From the NCBI RefSeq assembly GCF_001426885.1, contig NZ_LMFP01000028.1:299043-363042 (forward strand): a stretch of DNA of 64,000 nt, in the 5' to 3' direction. The notes beneath the pieces are model-generated. The model had not been told where the DNA came from. It was given only the letters and a program-made list of their open reading frames with translations, and did no database searches. The DNA comes from Pelomonas sp. Root1444 (lineage in GTDB: Bacteria; Pseudomonadota; Gammaproteobacteria; Burkholderiales; Burkholderiaceae_C). The translations under genes were made by a program, and so were the position numbers. Each line of letters starts with the position of its first letter. Position 1 is the stretch's first letter. Shown one piece after another: positions 48,895 through 55,964 of the stretch.

Positions 48895-48932
48895 ACCCGC
48901 CACAGGACGCTGTTGCGGGTTTTTGTCTTTTT
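48895..48932 (+). terminator. Intrinsic terminator after rpsU
   Basis: ACCCGC (48895-48900) pairs with GCGGGT (48915-48920), with ACAG/CTGT inside and a GACG loop, then TTTTGTCTTTTT. A second hairpin, CCGGAGC/GCTCCGG, precedes it at 48857-48883. It ends 16 bp before yqeY, so yqeY probably depends on read-through. Confidence 0.85.
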
Positions 48933-48947
48933 GAACCGGATTTCCCC

Positions 48948-49394
48948 ATGAGCCTCAAGGACCGCATCACCGAAGACATGAAGGCCGCCATGCGCGCCAA
49001 GGAGAGCGACCGTCTGCTGACCATCCGTGGCCTGCTGGCCGCCGTGAAGCAGAAGGAAGTGGACGAGCGCGTCGTCGTGGACGACACCGCCCTCGTCGCC
49101 ATCGTCGACAAGCTCATCAAGCAACGCAAGGACTCGATCAGCCAGTTCGCCGCCGCCGGGCGCGACGACCTCGTCGCCAAGGAGACCGCGGAGCTGGCCG
49201 TGCTGCAGGTCTATCTGCCGGAGCGCCTGTCCGCCGAGGCCGTGGCCGAGAAGGTTGCCGCCATCGTTGCCGAGCTGGGCGCCAGCGGCCCCGGCGACAT
49301 GGGCAAGGTCATGGCCGCCGCCAAGGCCGCCCTCGGTGGCGTCGCGGAGATGAGCACGGTGTCGGCCGCGGTCAAGGCCGCGCTGGCCAAGTAG
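48948..49394 (+). CDS. GatB/YqeY domain protein
   Basis: A 148-residue helical protein (MSLKDRITEDMKAAMRAKES, then LRLLLAAVK-type core RGLLAAVKQKEVDER). It matches the YqeY family, related to the tail domain of the amidotransferase subunit GatB that contacts tRNA. Its independent function is not established. It follows rpsU, the usual neighbour in betaproteobacteria. Confidence 0.92.
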   Translation: MSLKDRITEDMKAAMRAKESDRLLTIRGLLAAVKQKEVDERVVVDDTALVAIVDKLIKQRKDSISQFAAAGRDDLVAKETAELAVLQVYLPERLSAEAVAEKVAAIVAELGASGPGDMGKVMAAAKAALGGVAEMSTVSAAVKAALAK

Positions 49395-49403
49395 GAGACT
49401 GCC

Positions 49404-49748
49404 ATGAGCCTGCCCCTGCAAGCGCTGACGCCCGACATCTGCGTGGCCCCCCAGCTGACCCCCGAAGCGATGGCTGAAGCCGCCGCGATGGGCTTCAAGA
49501 GCGTCGTCAACAACCGGCCAGATTTCGAGCACGGCCCCGACCAGCCGACCTCCGAGGCCATCCAAGCGGCCGCGGAATCCGCGGGCCTCCAGTACCGCCA
49601 CCTGCCGGTCGCCGGGGGCTACCAGTCGCCGCAGGAGATCGCGGCATTTGCGCAGTTGCTGGAAGAGCTGCCCCGGCCGCTGCTGGTCTTCTGCCGCTCC
49701 GGTGCGCGCTCGACGCGGCTGTTCGTGCAGGCGCAGCAACTCGGCTGA
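49404..49748 (+). CDS. DUF442 / TIGR01244 phosphatase-like protein
   Basis: A 114-residue protein of the beta-lactamase-hydrolase-like phosphatase family. The P-loop CRSGARS near residue 97 is a C-x5-R dual-specificity phosphatase site, and GFKSVVNNRPDFE is typical. In Xylella/Agrobacterium relatives this domain occurs in sulfide-oxidation (Blh) proteins; here it stands alone. The start is 9 bp after yqeY, so they form one unit. Confidence 0.85.
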   Translation: MSLPLQALTPDICVAPQLTPEAMAEAAAMGFKSVVNNRPDFEHGPDQPTSEAIQAAAESAGLQYRHLPVAGGYQSPQEIAAFAQLLEELPRPLLVFCRSGARSTRLFVQAQQLG

Positions 49749-49771
49749 ACCCGCTCGGGGCTTTCCCTGAA

Positions 49772-49793
49772 CGACGGCTGAATGAAGCCGTCG
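49772..49793 (+). other. Perfect 8-bp hairpin between the phosphatase and TRAP genes
   Basis: CGACGGCT and AGCCGTCG flank a 6-nt loop, 24 bp after the phosphatase stop. No T-tract follows on the + strand, so termination here would not be of the simple intrinsic type. Confidence 0.4.
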
Positions 49794-49848
49794 CCCCTCA
49801 GGCGGTCGCTACATTGGCGGCCGCTTTGCTTCCTTCATACCCAGCCCC

Positions 49849-50457
49849 ATGAACGCCCTGCTCTCCCTGGCGAGGTGCATCGACGGCCTCAACGACCGCT
49901 TCGGCAAGCTTGCCGCCTGGGCGGTGCTGCTGTCGTGCTTCATCAGTGCCGCGAACGCGGTCATCCGCTACGGCTTCGACTACAGCTCCAACGCCTTCCT
50001 CGAGATCCAGTGGTACCTCTTCGCGGCTTGCGTGATGCTGGGCGCGTCTCAGGTGCTCCGGCTCAATGAGCATGTGCGCGTGGACCTGGTCTACAGCCGC
50101 CTCACCGGCCACGGCAAGGTGTATGTCGACCTGTTCGGCCTGGTCGCCTTCCTGCTGCCTGTCATGGTCTACATGGCTTGGCTGTCCTGGAACCTGTTCA
50201 TCGTCAAACTCAGCACCGGCATGAGCGCCGGGGACTCGGTGGCCAGCCTGGGGCTGGCGGGCTACTGGGCCAAGCTGCTGACGACGGGTGAGGTGTCCAG
50301 CAACGCGGGCGGTCTGATCCGCTGGCCGGTGGTGCTGGTGCTGCCGCTGGGCTTCGGCCTTGTCACGCTGCAAGGCGTGGCCGAGATCATCAAGCGCGTG
50401 GCCTGGCTCGCGCACCGCTTCGACATGGACATTCACTACGAGAGGCCGCTGCAATGA
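49849..50457 (+). CDS. TRAP transporter small permease (DctQ family)
   Basis: A 202-residue inner membrane protein with four helices (AAWAVLLSCFISAANAVIRY, FLEIQWYLFAACVMLGASQVL, LFGLVAFLLPVMVYMAWLSW, VVLVLPLGFGLVTLQGVAEI). This is the DctQ small subunit of a Na+-driven tripartite ATP-independent periplasmic transporter. The polar loop of about 40 residues before the last helix is longer than in the simplest DctQ proteins. It overlaps the large-subunit gene by 4 bp (ATGA). Confidence 0.9.
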   Translation: MNALLSLARCIDGLNDRFGKLAAWAVLLSCFISAANAVIRYGFDYSSNAFLEIQWYLFAACVMLGASQVLRLNEHVRVDLVYSRLTGHGKVYVDLFGLVAFLLPVMVYMAWLSWNLFIVKLSTGMSAGDSVASLGLAGYWAKLLTTGEVSSNAGGLIRWPVVLVLPLGFGLVTLQGVAEIIKRVAWLAHRFDMDIHYERPLQ

Positions 50458-52019
50458 TCTCGATGGAGAGCTTCCCGCCGCTGATGTTCGCGGGGCTGAT
50501 CGCGGTCATGCTGATTGGGTTTCCCGTCGCCTTCTCGCTGGCGGCGTTGGGGCTGGCCTGCGGCTTCTTCGCGGTCAGCCAGGGCTGGTTCCCGCCGGAG
50601 TTCATGAGCGCGCTGCCGCAGAACGTCTTCGGCATCCTGTCCAACGACCTGCTGCTGGCCATCCCCTTCTTCACGCTGATGGGCGCGCTGCTGGAGAAAT
50701 GCGGCCTCGCGGAAGACATGCTGGACTCCATGGGCCAGCTCTTCGGCCCCGTGCGCGGCGGCCTGGGCTACTCGGTCATCATCGTCGGCTTCATCCTCGG
50801 CGCCATCACCGGCACCGTGGCGGGCCAGGTCATCGCGATGGCGATGATCTCGCTGCCCGTGATGATGCGCTACGGCTACAACATGCGCTACGCGACCGGC
50901 GTGCTGGCCGCGTCGGGCACGATCACGCAGCTGGTGCCGCCGTCGCTCGTGCTGGTCGTGCTGGCCGATCAGTTGGGCCGTTCGGTCGGCGACATGTACA
51001 AGGGCGCCTGGGGGCCGTCCATCCTGCAGGTGCTGATCTTCGCGCTCTACACCTTCGTCCTGAGCCGCGTGAAGCCGCACCACGTACCGGGCGTGCCCAA
51101 GGAAGCTCGCACGCTGCAGGGCTGGGCGCTGTGGAAGAAGTGCCTGCGCGGCATCATCCCGTCGGCCGTGCTGATCTTCGCCGTGCTCGGCTCCATGGGC
51201 GGCCTGCCGGGCATCAACACGGCCATCTGTACGCCGACCGAGGCGGGCGCGATGGGCGCGGTCGGCGCCTTCATCCTGGCCGGCATGCACCGGCGCCTGA
51301 ACTGGCCGCTGATCAAGGACACCATGCTCGGCACCATGCGCATCACGGCGATGGTGGTCTTCATCCTGATCGGCTCGCGCACCTTCTCGCTGGTGTTCCA
51401 GGGCGTCGAGGGCGGGCGCTGGATCGAGCACATGCTGAGCGACCTGCCGGGCGGCCAGATCGGCTTCCTCATCGTCGTCAACCTGTTCATCTTCTTCCTG
51501 GCCTTCTTCCTCGACTTCTTCGAGATCGCCTTCATCATCCTGCCCTTGCTCGGGCCGGTGGCCGACAAGATGGGCATCGACCTGGTCTGGTTCGGCGTCA
51601 TGCTGTGCGTGAACATGCAGACCAGCTTCATGCACCCGCCGTTCGGCTTCGCGCTCTTCTACCTGCGCGGCATCTCGGACACGCTGTTCAAGAACGGCTC
51701 CATCCCCAGGAAGGTGCTGTCCAGCGACATCTACCTGGGCTCCATCCCCTGGGTGGTCATGCAGCTCATCCTGGTCGCCATCGTCATCTTCTTCCCGCAG
51801 ACGGTGACTGCCTTCCTCGACAAGGAAAAGGCCGTCGACATGAACCAGGCGTCCGAGCTGCTGCAGCAGATGGGCGGCCAGGACAAGCCCGCCGAGATGA
51901 GTTCGGACGATGCAAACAAGCTGTTCGCGCCCGAGCCGGCCGCATCCGCCGCCAGCACGGCAGAGGACGACGGCGACGCCGTGCGGCGTGCGCTCGAGCA
52001 GGACGCCACCAAGAAGTAG
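50454..52019 (+). CDS. TRAP transporter large permease (DctM family)
   Basis: A 521-residue protein with about twelve helices forming the transport path (MFAGLIAVMLIGFPVAFSLAA, then AIPFFTLMGALLEKCGLAEDML). The helical core ends near residue 450; a further 70 residues form an acidic, Ala-rich cytoplasmic tail (DANKLFAPEPAASAASTAEDD), unusual for the family. With DctQ and the DctP encoded opposite, it makes a full TRAP system. The substrate is probably an organic acid, but it is not identifiable here. Confidence 0.92.
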   Translation: MISMESFPPLMFAGLIAVMLIGFPVAFSLAALGLACGFFAVSQGWFPPEFMSALPQNVFGILSNDLLLAIPFFTLMGALLEKCGLAEDMLDSMGQLFGPVRGGLGYSVIIVGFILGAITGTVAGQVIAMAMISLPVMMRYGYNMRYATGVLAASGTITQLVPPSLVLVVLADQLGRSVGDMYKGAWGPSILQVLIFALYTFVLSRVKPHHVPGVPKEARTLQGWALWKKCLRGIIPSAVLIFAVLGSMGGLPGINTAICTPTEAGAMGAVGAFILAGMHRRLNWPLIKDTMLGTMRITAMVVFILIGSRTFSLVFQGVEGGRWIEHMLSDLPGGQIGFLIVVNLFIFFLAFFLDFFEIAFIILPLLGPVADKMGIDLVWFGVMLCVNMQTSFMHPPFGFALFYLRGISDTLFKNGSIPRKVLSSDIYLGSIPWVVMQLILVAIVIFFPQTVTAFLDKEKAVDMNQASELLQQMGGQDKPAEMSSDDANKLFAPEPAASAASTAEDDGDAVRRALEQDATKK

Positions 52020-52038
52020 GCGCATCGAGCGCCCATGA

Positions 52039-52067
52039 AAAAGCCCCGCGACGCGGGGCTTTTGTTT
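52039..52067. terminator. Bidirectional intrinsic terminator between dctM- and dctP-type genes
   Basis: AAAAGCCCCGC and its complement GCGGGGCTTTT close a GAC loop. The T-run on the right serves the rightward permease transcript, and the A-run on the left becomes a U-tract for the leftward receptor transcript. Confidence 0.9.
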
Positions 52068-52088
52068 GACGGGACGCGCAGGCGACGC

Positions 52089-53177
52089 TCAGAGCTTCTG
52101 CGACTGCATGAAGTCGTCGAAACCGGCCTCGGCGAAGCGGAACCACAGGTTCTGGTCGCGGCGGAAGTTGGCGTAGTCCTCGTAGACCTTCTTCCAGTTC
52201 GGGTTCTTGGCCGACAGCTCGGCGTAGATGGCCATGGACTCCTTGAATGCCGCGTCCATCACGTCCTTGGGGAAGCGGAACAGCTTGGTGCCCGAGCCGA
52301 CCAGCTGCTTCAGCGCCGCCGGGTTCTTGGCGTCGTAGCGGGCCTGCATCTCGACATGGGCGAGCGCCGAAGCCGCCTCGACGACCGCCTTGTACTCGGC
52401 CGACAACGAGTCATAGGCCTTGGTGTTGATGAAGAAGTCCAGCTGCGGGCCGCCTTCCCACCAGCCGGGGTAGTAGTAGTTCGGCGCGACCTTGTTGAAG
52501 CCCAGCTTCTGGTCGTCATAGGGGCCGACCCACTCGGCGGCGTCGATGGTGCCCTTCTCCAGCGCCGAGTAGATCTCGCCGCCGGCGATCTGCTGCGGCA
52601 CGGCGCCCATGCGTTCGACGACGCGGCCCGCGAAGCCGCCGATGCGGATCTTCAGGCCCTTCATGTCGGCGATGCTCTTGATCTCCTTGCGGTACCAGCC
52701 GCCCATCTGCGCACCGGTGTTGCCGCCGGGGAAGCTGATGATGTTGTAGCCGCGATAGAATTCGCGCATCAGCTTCAGGCCGTTGCCCTCGACCATCCAC
52801 GCCGTCATCTGGCGGCTGTTCAGCCCGAAGGGAATGGCGCAGCCCAGCGCGAAGGTCTCGTCCTTGCCGAAGAAGTAGTAGGGGGCCGTGTGCGCGATCT
52901 CCACGGTGGCGTTCTGCACCGCGTCGACGACTTGCAGCGCCGGCACGATCTCACCGCCGGCGTGCACGGCGATCTGGAACTTGCCGCCGGTCATCTCGGA
53001 GACCTTCTTCGCGAACACGTCGGCCGCGCCGAAGATGGTGTCCAGCGACTTCGGGAAGCTGGAGGCGAGCCGCCAGCGCACCTGCGCCTGCGCCTGCACG
53101 ATGGCGGGGGCAGCGCCTGCGGCCAGCACACCGGCAAGGCCGGCCTGACGCACGAAGGAACGGCGTTCCATGGACAT
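52089..53177 (-). CDS. TRAP transporter solute-binding protein (DctP family)
   Basis: A 362-residue periplasmic receptor. The N-terminus MSMERRSFVRQAGLAG is a twin-arginine (Tat) signal followed by AAPAIVQAQAQ, so it is exported folded. The mature part begins VRWRLASSFPKSLDTIFG and carries the DctP-family arginine that binds carboxylates in GLKIRIGGFAGRVVERMG. Relatives are often labelled mannitol/chloroaromatic or 2-oxo acid TRAP receptors. AGGAG lies 7 bases before the ATG and TAGAAT at 53227-53222 is a possible -10. It faces the permease genes, so receptor and permeases are transcribed separately. Confidence 0.92.
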   Translation of the reverse strand: MSMERRSFVRQAGLAGVLAAGAAPAIVQAQAQVRWRLASSFPKSLDTIFGAADVFAKKVSEMTGGKFQIAVHAGGEIVPALQVVDAVQNATVEIAHTAPYYFFGKDETFALGCAIPFGLNSRQMTAWMVEGNGLKLMREFYRGYNIISFPGGNTGAQMGGWYRKEIKSIADMKGLKIRIGGFAGRVVERMGAVPQQIAGGEIYSALEKGTIDAAEWVGPYDDQKLGFNKVAPNYYYPGWWEGGPQLDFFINTKAYDSLSAEYKAVVEAASALAHVEMQARYDAKNPAALKQLVGSGTKLFRFPKDVMDAAFKESMAIYAELSAKNPNWKKVYEDYANFRRDQNLWFRFAEAGFDDFMQSQKL

Positions 53178-53260
53178 GGGTGTCTCCTGATTTCGGTTTG
53201 CTTAAGAGGAAAAACCGGGCGATTCTAGGGAGACCGCATCGCCCTCCCGACCGGATTTAC

Positions 53261-53375
53261 CCCGGCGCTGCGATTCGCGTTGGGCCGAGCGCCGGGCCGC
53301 TCCCAAGCCGGCCCGTGAGGCGATGTGCTTGCGGCTCAATGCCGCAAGCATCGCCGTCCCCTCGCGGGACCGGCT
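53261..53375. repeat. Structured intergenic region with two large hairpins
   Basis: Hairpin 1 pairs CCCGGCGCT (53261-53269) with AGCGCCGGG (53288-53296). Hairpin 2 spans 53306-53375: AGCCGG with CCGGCT, CCCGTGAGG with CCTCGCGGG (one wobble), CGAT with ATCG, and GCTTGCGGC with GCCGCAAGC around a TCAAT loop. It lies beyond the pmbA stop and before dctP, both leftward. No U-tract follows, so it is not a canonical terminator. It may be an mRNA-end structure, a small RNA, or a palindromic repeat family. Confidence 0.6.
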
Positions 53376-53417
53376 GGACTCCCGGGCATTCAGCCGGCGT
53401 GAGGCCGGACGAGGGCC

Positions 53418-54785
53418 TTAATTCCCCGCGAGTTTCATGCCGGTGACCAACACCGAGCCGACGGTCTTGGTGCCCATCGTGTACTCGTCCGCGCCGATGC
53501 CGACAATGCGCTGCAGCATGTCTTTCAAGTTGCCGGCGATGGTGACCTCGTGCACCGGGTAGACGATCTCGCCGTTCTGGACCCAGTAGCCGCTGGCGCC
53601 GCGCGAATAGTCGCCGGTCACGTAGTTCACGCCCTGCCCCATCAGCTCGGTGACGAGCAGCCCGGTCCCCAGGCGCCGGATCATCGTCGGCAGATCGTCG
53701 CCGGGCGCCGTGGCGCGGCTGGTCATGCGCAGGTTGTGCGAGCCGCCGGCATGGCCGGTCGTCTTCATGCCGAGCTTGCGCGCCGAATAGCTCGCGAGGA
53801 AGTAGCCCTGCAGCACACCGCCGTCGACGACCGAGCGCGCCCGCGTCACGACGCCCTCCTCGTCGAAGGGTGAGCTGCCCTTGCCCTTGGCCACGTGCGG
53901 GTCCTCCGCGATGTCGATGTGCGGCGCCATGACCGGCTTGCCCAGGCTGTCGAGCAGGAAGGTGGTGCGCCGATACAGCGCGCCGCCGCTGGTGGCCTGC
54001 ACCAGCGCGCCCAGCAGGCCGATGGCCACCGTGCTCTCGAACAGCACCGGCACCTCGGCGGTCGCGACCTTGCGCGCCTTCAGCCGCGACAGTGCGCGCT
54101 CGGCCGCATAGCGGCCCACGGTCTCGGGCGTGGCCAGGTCGGCGGCGTCGCGCATGGAGCTGTACCAGGCGTCGCGCTGCATGTCGTTGCCGCGGCCGGC
54201 GATCGGCGCGACCGACAGCGAATGCCGCGAGCTGGCGTAGCCGCCGCGGAAGCCGCGCGTGTTGCCCATCCAGAAGTGCGACTGCTGCGCCGACACGGCA
54301 GCGCCCTCGCTGTTGGTGATGCGCTTGTCGACGCCCAGCGCCGCCGCTTCGCAGCGCAGCGCGATCTCGGCTGCGGCCGCGGCGTCAATGGCCCAGGGAT
54401 GGAACAGATCCAGCTCGGGCCGCGCCGCGGGGTCCAGCGCGAGATCGGCCTCGTCGGGCAGGCCGGCGAATTCGTCCTCGGCCGTGAAGCGAGCGATGTC
54501 GTAGGCCGCGCGCACCGTGTCGCGGATGGCCTGCGGCGAGAAGTCCGACGTGCTGGCATTGCCGCGGCGCTGGCCCAGGTAGACCGAGATGCCGAGCGAC
54601 TTGTCGCGGTTGCGCTCGACGTTCTCCAGCTTGCCCAGCCGCGCTGACACCGACAGGCCGCAGCCTTCGGACACCTCGGCCCCGGCGTCGCTGGCGCCGA
54701 GTTTCTTCGCCTCGGCAAGCGCATCCTCTATCCACTGCTGGAACTGTTCGGGGCTGTAGGCGAAACCGTCTTGGGCTTGAGGCAT
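53418..54785 (-). CDS. pmbA: Metalloprotease regulator/subunit PmbA (TldE)
   Basis: A 455-residue protein of the TldD/TldE family, which processes modified peptides and degrades the CcdA antitoxin in E. coli. TldE/PmbA lacks the zinc site and partners TldD, which is not in this window. It shows NRDKSLGISVYLGQRRGNAS near the N-terminus and, near the end, RGASGYWVQNGEIVYPVHEVTIAGN, a family hallmark (quoted in part). The ATG at 54785 (MPQAQDGFAYSP) gives normal length. It diverges from darP with 80 bp between. Confidence 0.94.
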   Translation of the reverse strand: MPQAQDGFAYSPEQFQQWIEDALAEAKKLGASDAGAEVSEGCGLSVSARLGKLENVERNRDKSLGISVYLGQRRGNASTSDFSPQAIRDTVRAAYDIARFTAEDEFAGLPDEADLALDPAARPELDLFHPWAIDAAAAAEIALRCEAAALGVDKRITNSEGAAVSAQQSHFWMGNTRGFRGGYASSRHSLSVAPIAGRGNDMQRDAWYSSMRDAADLATPETVGRYAAERALSRLKARKVATAEVPVLFESTVAIGLLGALVQATSGGALYRRTTFLLDSLGKPVMAPHIDIAEDPHVAKGKGSSPFDEEGVVTRARSVVDGGVLQGYFLASYSARKLGMKTTGHAGGSHNLRMTSRATAPGDDLPTMIRRLGTGLLVTELMGQGVNYVTGDYSRGASGYWVQNGEIVYPVHEVTIAGNLKDMLQRIVGIGADEYTMGTKTVGSVLVTGMKLAGN

Positions 54786-54865
54786 GAACACAAAGCGCCG
54801 GTCGGGCCGGCGCCTGGAAATCGGGGTGGGCGACAATGATAAGACTCGCCCGAACCCGGCCACAG

Positions 54866-55399
54866 ATGCAAGAAAACACCCCCGACCTCGATCCCGACGA
54901 CGACTTCGACCGCCCGAGCAAGTCGCAGCTCAAGCGCGACATGACCGCGCTGCAGAAACTCGGCGAAGACCTGCTCGCCCTGCCCGAGTCGCGCTGGGAG
55001 CCGCTGGCCCTGCCGGAGATCCTCTACGACGCGCTGCGCCACGCCAAGAAGATCACCAACTTCGAGGGCAAGCGCCGCCAGATGCAGTACATCGGCAAGC
55101 TGATGCGCAAGATCGACCCCGAGCCGGTGCGCGAGGCGGTCGCCGCCTTCAAGCTCGGCCATGCGCAGGACAGCCTGCGGCTGCACCAGTCCGAGCGCTG
55201 GCGCGAGCGCCTGCTGGCCAGCGACGACGCGCTGCAGGAGTTCCTCGGCCAGCATGCCGACGTGGACATCCAGCAGTTGCGCAACCTCGTGCGCGCCGCA
55301 CGCAAGGACGCGGCCAACGAGCCCGAGAAGCGCAGCGGCCGCGCCTTCCGTGAGCTGTTCCAGTTCATCAAGGCCAGCGAGGTGGCGGCCGATGAGTGA
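54866..55399 (+). CDS. darP: Ribosome biogenesis factor DarP (YjgA, DUF615)
   Basis: A 177-residue helical protein involved in late 50S subunit assembly. The family pattern PSKSQLKRDMTALQKLGEDL and FEGKRRQMQYIGKLMRKID is intact. The ATG at 54866 (MQENTPDLDPDDDFD) is preferred over one 10 codons upstream. Placement opposite pmbA is the classic pmbA-yjgA pair of proteobacteria. The end overlaps mog by 8 bp. Confidence 0.94.
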   Translation: MQENTPDLDPDDDFDRPSKSQLKRDMTALQKLGEDLLALPESRWEPLALPEILYDALRHAKKITNFEGKRRQMQYIGKLMRKIDPEPVREAVAAFKLGHAQDSLRLHQSERWRERLLASDDALQEFLGQHADVDIQQLRNLVRAARKDAANEPEKRSGRAFRELFQFIKASEVAADE

Positions 55400-55964
55400 C
55401 CCGGTCCGCATCGGCATCGTCTCGATCAGCGACCGCGCGTCCACCGGCGTCTACGAGGACAAGGGCCTGCCGGCCCTGAAGGACTGGCTGACGAGCGCGC
55501 TGCTGAACCCCGTCGAGTTCGTGCCCCGCCTCATCCCCGACGAGCAGGCCGGCATCTCGGCGGCGCTGGTCGAGCTGGTCGACGCCGAGCACTGCGACCT
55601 CGTGCTGACCACCGGCGGCACCGGCCCGGCGCCGCGCGACGTGACGCCCGAGGCGACGCTGGCCGTGGCCGACCGCGAGATGCCGGGTTTCGGCGAGCAG
55701 ATGCGCCAGATCTCGCTGCATTTCGTGCCGACGGCCATCCTGTCGCGCCAGGTCGCCGTCATCCGCGGCAAGGCGCTGATCATCAACCTGCCCGGCCAGC
55801 CCAAGGCCATCGCCGAGACGCTGGCGGGCCACGAGAAGGCCAGCGGCATCTTCGCGGCCGTGCCCTACTGCGTCGACCTGATCGGCGGGCCGTATCTCGA
55901 AACGCGCGACGAGGTCTGCAAGGCCTTCCGGCCCAAGAGCGCACAGCGCCCGCCGACCGCCTAA
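55392..55964 (+). CDS. mog: Molybdopterin adenylyltransferase
   Basis: A 190-residue MogA-type enzyme that adenylylates molybdopterin before molybdate insertion. It begins RIGIVSISDRASTGVYEDKG and has the substrate loop TTGGTGPAPRDVTPEA and INLPGQPKAI. The ATG at 55392 lies inside the end of darP (8-bp overlap). Its end overlaps the convergent cyclase gene by 4 bp. Molybdenum cofactor genes are otherwise absent from the window. Confidence 0.94.
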   Translation: MSDPVRIGIVSISDRASTGVYEDKGLPALKDWLTSALLNPVEFVPRLIPDEQAGISAALVELVDAEHCDLVLTTGGTGPAPRDVTPEATLAVADREMPGFGEQMRQISLHFVPTAILSRQVAVIRGKALIINLPGQPKAIAETLAGHEKASGIFAAVPYCVDLIGGPYLETRDEVCKAFRPKSAQRPPTA

